Positions 34,858 through 42,668 of a DNA stretch of 43,653 bases are shown here, piece by piece. The first letter of the stretch is position 1. Every line of letters begins with the position of its first letter. Where the stretch lies: the IMG/VR virus record IMGVR_UViG_3300037010_000218, positions 1-43,653 of that record; one strand, 5' to 3'. The notes under the pieces are model-generated. The model ran no database searches and was not told the origin of the DNA. It saw nothing but the letters and a program-made list of their open reading frames with translations. This stretch comes from a virus. The translations under genes were made by a program, and so were the position numbers.

Positions 34858-35250
34858 ATGGCAGACTTATACGTTGATATAAATTCAAATTACACTGCAG
34901 ATTATTCTTCCAATATCTTGTGTACTGGTGCACAAGCCTTATTAAACTCCCTTATAAACTTAATAAACACAATAAAAGATGAAAATGGGATAAGTGAGAG
35001 ACTTTTTAAACCATATTTAGGAACAGGTCTATATAGACTTCTTTTTGAACCTATTGATTCTATAACTGCATATAAGATACGAATTTATATAGATCAATTA
35101 GTAGAACAAGAACCTAGAGTAATGCTAGTAAATAATGAGACTAGTATAATTGAAGATATTGAGAATCAGTGCTACTATATTACATTAACTATTATTGATA
35201 AAGCTACACAGGAAAAGGCATCTTCAAATTTAATTTTAAGCAAGCCTTGA
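34858..35250 (+). CDS. Baseplate wedge protein gp25-like
   Basis: A 130-residue protein, the normal size for gp25 (T4 gp25 is 132). The pattern CTGAQALLNSLINLINT, then RLFKPYLGTGLYRLLFEPID, then TAYKIRIYIDQLVEQEPRV matches the gp25/GPW family, which sits in the wedge core and starts sheath assembly. It precedes the gp6-like gene, the usual order. An in-frame ATG four codons upstream (34846) is less likely. Confidence 0.92.
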   Translation: MADLYVDINSNYTADYSSNILCTGAQALLNSLINLINTIKDENGISERLFKPYLGTGLYRLLFEPIDSITAYKIRIYIDQLVEQEPRVMLVNNETSIIEDIENQCYYITLTIIDKATQEKASSNLILSKP

Positions 35251-35258
35251 GGTGAATG

Positions 35259-37109
35259 ATGATAAGAAAACCTGTAGACTTAAGTACAGTCGTTCCAAAT
35301 TTTTCAGATTTTGTTGCAGCTTTACAGCAAGATCTTAGAGCACGAGACTCTTGGAAGGACCTTGTTGATGGTAGTACCGGAGAAACCTTAATAGAACATA
35401 ATGCTGCTATTGGGACATTTCTACAGCAATCTTTAGAGACTGCCTTTAAAGAGTGTTTTACAGATACAGCCTCCAGAGATAGTTCTATTTATGCAATAAC
35501 TAGAATGTTGGGTATTAGAGTATCCAGAAAATTACCTGGAGTGCAAAGTTGTAACATTCAAAGATCCAATATGCTTAACTTGCCTATAAGTAATTCATTG
35601 GTTATTCCAGAATTTTCACAGTTTACTGTTGGTGATGATATTCCTTTTTATAATAGATCTACCTTGAACTTTGTAGAATCTAGTGCAACATTAAATAATG
35701 TTCTTTTATATCAAGGTAAAATTTATACTAAAAAGTATGTAAGCTCTGGAGAACCATTTCAGAGAATAATAATTCAATCATCCTCACCAATGTCTATATC
35801 AGATATAGATATAATTGTTTATGTTGGAGATGAAAAATGGACTGTCGTTTATGATGGTTTATGGAATTATGGAATAGATGATAAAGTTGTAGCAGATTCT
35901 ACTTTAGGTACTGGTGACGTTATTCTTCAGTTTGGAAATGGCTATAATGGAGCATTACCTGCAACTAATCAAGATATAACCGTACAGTATGTAGAGACTT
36001 ATGGTGCAAAATTAAGTATGATAGGTTCAGGTGCAAACGTTCAATTAAATAATCAACTTAATGGATACTCTATATCTGGTAATATTATACGACTACCAGA
36101 TGTTACCCAAATTTTTACTACCTTAGGTGGTTTGAGTTTAACACTAAGTAGTTTAACTAATCCTACTCCAGTAGTTTATTTACCTTCTGGAAATAGTTGG
36201 GACATAACTAATGTTGGTTTTCAATTAGAAGAGAGTAATGGAGGACTTGCTTTAATAACAGGAGTAAATGGAAATGAAGCAACCTTATCTGTAGTGTCTC
36301 CTTTTACGACAAAAAATTTATCTGCTGGATCCTGGTTTATGTCAGTACCAACTACGGGTCAAGATGAAAAACCTAGTTATTATTATAAGGTTCTATCACC
36401 TAACATGAGCAAGGCAATGGGAAGAGCTGTTACTACTCAAGACCACTCTGCTGTTATAATGCAATACAGCGGAATAAGTGATGTTTTGGTAAGAACAGAA
36501 AAAGATATAATAAAAGCTTTGACGCAAAAAATACAGAAAAGTGCAGAGGTTATAGCTAGAGAACAGTCTCTCAATATTTATAACGGTGTGGATTACTATG
36601 AAATAGTTCCAGATATACATCCTGCACTTCAAAATGTGATATGGGTTTCATTTTTAACATCTAGTGGATTAAGTTTTAATTCACTTCAGAATACCGAATT
36701 TTTAAACTGGTTTAGATCTAAGCAATTTGATGGAACTACTATTAAACTTCAGGTTCCTACTAAAAACATGGTAGATTTATCAATTTCTTTATATTGCAAT
36801 TCTGGAAAAGATCTTCTGGTAGCACAATCATTGGCAGAGACTGCAATAAGAAAGATGTTTGCAACAGACAAGCCTATGTTGAGCAAAAAGATTGTAATGA
36901 ATGATATTTATGATACTTTAAGTAATAGCCTTGATGACTTTTTAGATTATTCTTCTATAGAGGCTAAGTTAGATGGAGTAGCAACCTTTGAGTTAGTTCC
37001 AAAGAATGCAGCTATAGATGACTTCGGTTTTCCTGTACCACCTGGATACTTATATTTGCAGAATTTATCTATAACAGCCAAAACTACAGATAGAAGAAGT
37101 AAAAGGTAG
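35259..37109 (+). CDS. Baseplate wedge protein gp6-like (baseplate J family)
   Basis: A 616-residue protein following gp25. The N-terminus (PNFSDFVAALQQDLRARDSW, TGETLIEHNAAIGTFLQQS) and LQFGNGYNGALPATNQDITV are typical of gp6/baseplate J proteins, which form the wedge ring. The C-terminal region (RSKQFDGTTIKLQVPTKNMV) fits the same family. The ATG at 35256 has only one base between it and GAGGTG, so the second ATG (35259) is chosen. The difference is one residue. Confidence 0.9.
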   Translation: MIRKPVDLSTVVPNFSDFVAALQQDLRARDSWKDLVDGSTGETLIEHNAAIGTFLQQSLETAFKECFTDTASRDSSIYAITRMLGIRVSRKLPGVQSCNIQRSNMLNLPISNSLVIPEFSQFTVGDDIPFYNRSTLNFVESSATLNNVLLYQGKIYTKKYVSSGEPFQRIIIQSSSPMSISDIDIIVYVGDEKWTVVYDGLWNYGIDDKVVADSTLGTGDVILQFGNGYNGALPATNQDITVQYVETYGAKLSMIGSGANVQLNNQLNGYSISGNIIRLPDVTQIFTTLGGLSLTLSSLTNPTPVVYLPSGNSWDITNVGFQLEESNGGLALITGVNGNEATLSVVSPFTTKNLSAGSWFMSVPTTGQDEKPSYYYKVLSPNMSKAMGRAVTTQDHSAVIMQYSGISDVLVRTEKDIIKALTQKIQKSAEVIAREQSLNIYNGVDYYEIVPDIHPALQNVIWVSFLTSSGLSFNSLQNTEFLNWFRSKQFDGTTIKLQVPTKNMVDLSISLYCNSGKDLLVAQSLAETAIRKMFATDKPMLSKKIVMNDIYDTLSNSLDDFLDYSSIEAKLDGVATFELVPKNAAIDDFGFPVPPGYLYLQNLSITAKTTDRRSKR

Positions 37110-37115
37110 GATGTT

Positions 37116-39284
37116 ATGATTCCGACTAAAGCTAGCAATTGGGAATATATCTATTTAGATACTAATACTAACTTGTATGTTCCACATTACTATAACATAA
37201 CTGATAGAGTAATGTTTGAAGATAATGAGTACATAGCTCAAGTAAGTCATTATGCTACTAGTTCTTTCACGCAAGACTACTTAAATGGATATTGGAAACG
37301 TTGGAATCTTATAAAGACTAGAGAATGGCTTCCAGGAACAATTTATGCATCAGGAGATAAAATTAAGTATGGTCATATAACATATATATGTAAATATGGT
37401 CATTTATCTCAAGACTTATTTAGTAAAGATCTTAGTGTAAATTTAGATAACTTAAACTTCGATTTTTTATATAAGAGAAATGATTATAACAAAGTTTCAA
37501 AATCTTTTCCTTGGGCAGGCATAAAAGTATATACCAAAGATGAATTAGTAATAGATAGAGATATAACATATAAGTGTTTACAAGATCACACAGTCAACAC
37601 TCTTGCTGACATATATTCAACTAGACCTTTATATGGTGTAAATTGGAAAAGCTATTGGACTTTTACTATTGAAGAACCTAAAGATTTAAACACTCGTTGG
37701 GCGCAAGGTCGTATCTTTAATATTAATGATCTGGTAGAAAATAATGGTAAGTTATATCTTTGTAAGAGCGCCTATAATGGATTATCTCCTGAGTATATAG
37801 ATAATAATGAACCTGGAATGGGTTCTACTTGGAAAGATTTTTGGGATGAATTTGTACTATGGGATGTAGAACTAACCAGATGTGATTATGTCAACTGGAT
37901 GAGTGATGTACCATTTCTTCGTGATTATTTAGAAGTTATTGATCTATTGCAAATAACTAATATAGATCATCCAATAGTCAAATTGACAAAATTGAGATCA
38001 TTAGATACAGAAACAGAGCAGGAGATATTAAAACTAACCACTAGCTTTTTAGGTTTTTCTTTCCTAGCCGAGTCTTCTTTAATAGATCCATCCTCATATT
38101 ATCAATACATAAATTATTTGTCTATGTATAAGAGTGAGTCTGGAACTGAATCTTACTTAAAATTTTTAAACTTTATAGTAAGACATGATTTAGATATACC
38201 TTCAAACGATACTCCTCTATCTCAGTATATAGATAAAACTACAAAAGTTCCACTTTGGAAAATTAAAGAACTATATACTCATAATTATAAATCTTTTTGG
38301 ACTAAAGAAGAAGTTATTTGTAAGTTAGGACTGAGCAAAAAATACTTTAAAACTACTTTCTTTAGATCTAATGGACAAACAGTATATAATATGTTTGAAA
38401 CAGTTGAATATATGGGTTGGGTTTGGAGTAGTCTTGTTGATAATAATGAAGACTTACCTACTTTAACTTCTCCTTATTGGACCAGAGTTTCTGCTCTACC
38501 TGAATCTGAATTTGTAGATAGTTCATTACTTTCAAATTTTGATGATAGTGAGGTTTTGTATTTAAATTTTCCTATGACATTTAGAGGAACTTGGTTCAAG
38601 CTAGAGTCTTATTATTTGAATGATACAGTAATATATAATGGTAAAATATGGAACTGTATTAAAGCTGGTGCTAAAGGATATATACCTTATGATGGAAGTT
38701 CTTACTGGAGTAAGGTTTCAGATATAAATCTTTTTGAAGTGTATAATAGTTATAAAACATACTATGTAGATGATAAAGTAATGTACAACAATGAAATTTG
38801 GCAGTGTACTAAAGCCAGAATAAAAGGTCAAGAACCATCTGACTCCAGTAGTTCTTGGAACAAGCTCTCTGACTCCAGTTCTGTAGCTAGTTCTGAATTT
38901 AAGAATTATGGTTATTATAGAACCAATAGAGTATATTTATATAGATCTGATGATATGCGTAAGATGGGTTCTGACTTAGAAAAGTATCCTGAATATGCAG
39001 GTATAACTAAAATATTTTATGAATTATCAATTGCAGCTAAAGTAATTTATATAAAGGAGATTGGATATGATTATGTATTATCTAACTTACCAAGACTTGT
39101 TCAGATAAATCCAGATAATAGTGAATTTGAAGAAGCTCACTATATACCATTTATTTGTAATAAAAAAATTACATATCCTACACCTGTAAGAGTAGGCAAT
39201 TGGGTACCAGATGACCTTAGATCTTGTGTAACTTGTCCACAAAAATTATTTACACCTAATATTACCGAAAGTCAACAACTGTAA
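37116..39284 (+). CDS. Probable baseplate wedge protein with carbohydrate-binding-like repeats
   Basis: A 722-residue protein after the gp6-like gene, a position that in many myoviruses holds a gp7 or tail-protein-I type gene. Residues about 255-350 (FLRDYLEVIDLLQITNID, TEQEILKLTTSFLGFSFL) look like the helical core of that type. Around it are at least six short repeats of the form YxxxDxVxYNxxIWxC with a Trp-rich end (about 25-65, 75-98, 136-185, 199-242, 495-540, 545-588), like chitin-binding CBM5/12 modules. They may bind sugars or pack together. The gp7 equivalence is inferred. Confidence 0.55.
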   Translation: MIPTKASNWEYIYLDTNTNLYVPHYYNITDRVMFEDNEYIAQVSHYATSSFTQDYLNGYWKRWNLIKTREWLPGTIYASGDKIKYGHITYICKYGHLSQDLFSKDLSVNLDNLNFDFLYKRNDYNKVSKSFPWAGIKVYTKDELVIDRDITYKCLQDHTVNTLADIYSTRPLYGVNWKSYWTFTIEEPKDLNTRWAQGRIFNINDLVENNGKLYLCKSAYNGLSPEYIDNNEPGMGSTWKDFWDEFVLWDVELTRCDYVNWMSDVPFLRDYLEVIDLLQITNIDHPIVKLTKLRSLDTETEQEILKLTTSFLGFSFLAESSLIDPSSYYQYINYLSMYKSESGTESYLKFLNFIVRHDLDIPSNDTPLSQYIDKTTKVPLWKIKELYTHNYKSFWTKEEVICKLGLSKKYFKTTFFRSNGQTVYNMFETVEYMGWVWSSLVDNNEDLPTLTSPYWTRVSALPESEFVDSSLLSNFDDSEVLYLNFPMTFRGTWFKLESYYLNDTVIYNGKIWNCIKAGAKGYIPYDGSSYWSKVSDINLFEVYNSYKTYYVDDKVMYNNEIWQCTKARIKGQEPSDSSSSWNKLSDSSSVASSEFKNYGYYRTNRVYLYRSDDMRKMGSDLEKYPEYAGITKIFYELSIAAKVIYIKEIGYDYVLSNLPRLVQINPDNSEFEEAHYIPFICNKKITYPTPVRVGNWVPDDLRSCVTCPQKLFTPNITESQQL

Positions 39285-39314
39285 ATATAATATAATATAA
39301 TAGGAGGTTTTACT

Positions 39315-41879
39315 ATGGCTACAATGCAAATAACTAAAGTCGGTTATGAGCAAATAACCGATGCACTACAAAGTGGTTATACTTTAAAGATTACTAAAGT
39401 TAAATTTGGTACTGGATCAGATTATGTTCCAACAGCAGGAGATGTTGAACTTCATGGTCATATTCTATATGAAGGCCCAATTAGTAATGTGGATGTAGTA
39501 AATGATGATATAATTGATTTTCTTTGTATTTGCCCTGAGAACTTAGGTGTAGACACAGTCACTATTGGTGAAGTTGGATTATATATAGAAAATACTGATG
39601 GAACCGATACTCTATTTGCATTAGCTTGTTATCCTTATCCTTTCAGTAAAGCACCAAATATGCGGTATAAAACACACTGCTTAGTTTTGAATCCATATAT
39701 AAGCAATGCAGTAGATTTAACTTTAACTTGGACTATGAGTTTACCACGAGTTAATTATTATGGAGATTTACCTAATCCGGAAAGAACTGGAGATAATGCT
39801 TATATAGTAAACCACGGATTTACAGATAGTGGTGTTTTAAAACCTTCTTTAGTTACACGATACGCAATGTCTGATACAGGCCCACTAGCGTGGGGGCTCT
39901 TAAATGGAGATTTATATTATGATGGCTATGTTACTCCAGTTGAAGGGGATCCAGCCAGTTTTAAATTAGCTGGTTTACCATTGTCTAACTTTCCTGCCAT
40001 AAATATTAAATTTGCTTTTGTTTATGTTTGTGAAGGTACAGGAAGAACTCAGTGTAGAGCATTATCTTATAATGCATCACTAGATTGCTTTACTACTTTG
40101 TATGAAGACTTTTCCTTAACTGTTAAGGGATCTGGAACTCCTTCCTATGAAGGAGCTTGTAATACAGGTAACACTGCAGGTACTGTGTTGCATATAACTA
40201 ATCTAGATTCAAGCTCAAGAGTATTGATTTGGACAGCGGTAAGGATGGAAGCTACTGGTCTTGTTTTTAGAGGTCGTTGGGATGCAGCAGCAGGATATCC
40301 ATCTAGTCCTATTCCAGGATCATACTGGGTAGTATCTGGTAATGGTATTATAAATGGAACCTGTTATCAAGTTGGAGACTGGATGGTATTTTCTGGTGAT
40401 GAACAGTGGGATAAGATTGATAACACTGAACTACCTTACTTACTATATCGTGGTGATTGGGATGCTTCTACCGGTCAAGCTCCACCGCCACAACCAATAC
40501 AATATTATTGGCAGAATATTCGTCAAGGACATTATTGGGTAATAAGTACTGCTGGAGTTATAGCAGGAGTATGGTTTGATGTTGATGATTGGATAGTATG
40601 GAATGGAACAAAGTGGCAAAAAGTAGATAATAAAGGTGGTCTAAAATTTAGAGGGTATCATGCTATAGTATCTGATAATCATGTGCCTACTGTTTTAACT
40701 GATGGTGACTATTGGATTGTGTCCCAAAAAGGAACTATTAATGGTATTCGTTATGATGTTAAAGATATCCTAGTATGGACAGGTTCAACCTTTATGCGGT
40801 TGATAAATCAAGAAGGCTTAGTTTATCAAGGTCTTTATGACCCAAGCATAACTGGTGAATATCCAGTGCCTTTCAAATCTGGTGATCTTTGGATTGTTAA
40901 AAAGAATGGTGAAGTAACTAATCAAGATGATCCTACAGTTAAAGATAACTTATATGTAGATGATTTTTTAGTAGCTATTCCAACTACTAGTACTACTTTT
41001 ACCTGTGATACTAATAGTAATAGTACCATTTTAAATACTACTGGTAATATGCGTTGGAAAGTAATTTCAGCAGGAGGATTAACCTATCGTGGTACTCATG
41101 ATGCATCTACTGGTATTATGCCAATTCCCCTGCATAAAGGAGACTATTGGGTTATTACTAATCCAGGTTATTTAAATGGTGTATATTATGAAACAAATGA
41201 TTGGATTACATTTAATGGATCTTCTTTTAATAAAGTTAGTAATAGAGAAGGTCTTAAATATCAAGGACTGTGGGAAATTGGTACCAACGGATCTGTACCT
41301 CCAACTCATCCAGTAGAAGGTGACTTTTGGATTGTTAGCTCTCCTGGATCTGTACAAGGCACTGGATATAGTATAGGTGATTGGTTAGTTTGGACAAATT
41401 CTGGATGGACTAACGTTGATAATAGACCTGGATTCTATTATAGAGGAGACTGGAATCCAACTTCAGGAACAAATCCAGTTGCATTAAAAGAAGGCGATTT
41501 GTATCGTATTAACGCTGCTGGTACATTCAATGGCGAGCATGTAGCTCCTGGAGACTTCATTGTTTGGACAACAGCAGGATGGCTCCTGATCTTAGGAACT
41601 CTTGACCGTATAGATATTCCTAGATATAACATAACCACTAATGATTACATGCTCCGTGAGTATGAATATGCAGATGCTTCTACTGGTAAAGTATATAACT
41701 CAGCTAAAAACCTTAAGATAGGATTTGCATTAGAGATTTTATTTAAAGATAGAACTAATCCAGTGTATGTACCATATCTTGAACAATTGAACGAATTAGA
41801 GTTTTGTGGTTGTACTTGTACTTGTACTTGCCAATGTACGGCACCTTGTAACTGTTGTAAAGGCGCAGGTCCAGTTTAA
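39315..41879 (+). CDS. Tail fibre/collar protein with seven tandem repeats and Cys-rich tail
   Basis: An 854-residue protein with a strong AGGAGG site. Residues 1-150 (QITKVGYEQITDALQSG, VKFGTGSDYVPT, IGEVGLYIENTDG) match the N-terminal tail-collar/fibre attachment domain. About 150-315 is a separate beta region. About 316-760 hold seven repeats of about 57-87 residues, consensus YRGxWDxxTGxxPxP...GDYWxVSxxGxxNGxxYxVGDWxVWxGxxWxKVDN. About 830-854 is a Cys cluster: C831, 833, 835, 837, 839, 841, 845, 847, 848. Probably the fibre's receptor-binding arm, with the cluster at the tip. Confidence 0.8.
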   Translation: MATMQITKVGYEQITDALQSGYTLKITKVKFGTGSDYVPTAGDVELHGHILYEGPISNVDVVNDDIIDFLCICPENLGVDTVTIGEVGLYIENTDGTDTLFALACYPYPFSKAPNMRYKTHCLVLNPYISNAVDLTLTWTMSLPRVNYYGDLPNPERTGDNAYIVNHGFTDSGVLKPSLVTRYAMSDTGPLAWGLLNGDLYYDGYVTPVEGDPASFKLAGLPLSNFPAINIKFAFVYVCEGTGRTQCRALSYNASLDCFTTLYEDFSLTVKGSGTPSYEGACNTGNTAGTVLHITNLDSSSRVLIWTAVRMEATGLVFRGRWDAAAGYPSSPIPGSYWVVSGNGIINGTCYQVGDWMVFSGDEQWDKIDNTELPYLLYRGDWDASTGQAPPPQPIQYYWQNIRQGHYWVISTAGVIAGVWFDVDDWIVWNGTKWQKVDNKGGLKFRGYHAIVSDNHVPTVLTDGDYWIVSQKGTINGIRYDVKDILVWTGSTFMRLINQEGLVYQGLYDPSITGEYPVPFKSGDLWIVKKNGEVTNQDDPTVKDNLYVDDFLVAIPTTSTTFTCDTNSNSTILNTTGNMRWKVISAGGLTYRGTHDASTGIMPIPLHKGDYWVITNPGYLNGVYYETNDWITFNGSSFNKVSNREGLKYQGLWEIGTNGSVPPTHPVEGDFWIVSSPGSVQGTGYSIGDWLVWTNSGWTNVDNRPGFYYRGDWNPTSGTNPVALKEGDLYRINAAGTFNGEHVAPGDFIVWTTAGWLLILGTLDRIDIPRYNITTNDYMLREYEYADASTGKVYNSAKNLKIGFALEILFKDRTNPVYVPYLEQLNELEFCGCTCTCTCQCTAPCNCCKGAGPV
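40260..41600 (+). repeat. Seven tandem protein repeats in the fibre gene
   Basis: Each unit opens with a Leu/Phe-x-Tyr/Phe-Arg/Gln-Gly-x-Trp/Tyr-Asp block and closes with Trp-x-x-Val-Asp-Asn. The fourth unit carries an insertion of about 25 residues. Units are diverged at DNA level, so expansion is not recent. Confidence 0.8.
41811..41830 (+). repeat. TGTACT hexanucleotide repeat (three copies)
   Basis: Three tandem copies of TGTACT encode the Cys-Thr-Cys-Thr part of the fibre's C-terminal cluster. A repeat of this size can gain or lose units by slippage without breaking the frame. Confidence 0.75.
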
Positions 41880-41896
41880 ATTAAAGTGAGGATAAT

Positions 41897-42634
41897 ATGT
41901 CAAGAGTATATTTTTGTGTTAAAAACAGTTATTCTTCTACCACTCCTAAACCTGCGAATATTACGTCTGTAGGAGATGTAACTATAACAGTATCTAATTC
42001 AAACATAATAATAAATCAACCCGATGTTCTTATAGACTCAGATAGAGATATACATTTAATAGTTGCTTCAGATTTTACATTTAATACTCCTGGTCTAGTT
42101 CAGACTTCGCATGTTTTTGGTTCAAAGGATTATTTTGATAAAGTACAGGTTTATTATTATAATAATACCTATTTCTATTATTTTGAAAGTGTAGAACATT
42201 ACTGTGCCGTATATGAGCGTCACTTTTCTACAGTTTATTTTAGACATGATCCTACTAAAATATTCTGTGAAGTAACATCTAATGCGATAGCTATTCAAGG
42301 AGCAGGTAAATTTGTTTTTCTAATCAGAGGTCTTTTTGTTTCAGAAAATGTAGTTACCTTGAAAATGCAAGATGAAGAAAAAACTGAAATACCAATATCT
42401 TTAATATCAGATAGTAATACACAAACTACGTTAAACTCTATAAATACTTCTTTCAATACGTTAGAAAATGGTACTATAGTAGATTCCTTTATTCAAAGTC
42501 GTGGATTCTTTTTAGAGCTAGACCCCGATGTTTTAAAAGGTGAAGGTTATCTAATAATAGAGAATGAATTACCTACAAGTTTTGCAATAACCGGTGTATC
42601 TAAGACTAGAAGTAAAATGATGTTCTTTATTTAA
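41897..42634 (+). CDS. Unknown protein between fibre and radical SAM genes
   Basis: A 245-residue protein, binding site GTGAGGAT. It is beta-rich in the first 160 residues (VTITVSNSNIIINQPDVLID), rich in Tyr and Phe (VQVYYYNNTYFYYFESV), and ends in a helical/polar segment. Cysteines are few and scattered, unlike the fibre tail. Position makes it a candidate fibre chaperone, accessory tail protein, or partner/substrate of the radical SAM enzyme. No family is recognised. Confidence 0.55.
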   Translation: MSRVYFCVKNSYSSTTPKPANITSVGDVTITVSNSNIIINQPDVLIDSDRDIHLIVASDFTFNTPGLVQTSHVFGSKDYFDKVQVYYYNNTYFYYFESVEHYCAVYERHFSTVYFRHDPTKIFCEVTSNAIAIQGAGKFVFLIRGLFVSENVVTLKMQDEEKTEIPISLISDSNTQTTLNSINTSFNTLENGTIVDSFIQSRGFFLELDPDVLKGEGYLIIENELPTSFAITGVSKTRSKMMFFI

Positions 42635-42668
42635 AATAATAACTGATTACTGGTAAAGGAAAAATAAA

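Noticed and set aside
39880-39897. GC-rich hairpin GCCCAC/GTGGGGGC
   Set aside because: Imperfect stem with two extra G, inside the fibre coding sequence; no sign of termination.
40138-40155. 7-bp hairpin with a 4-base loop in the fibre gene
   Set aside because: Short stem, inside coding sequence, no T run; may be chance.
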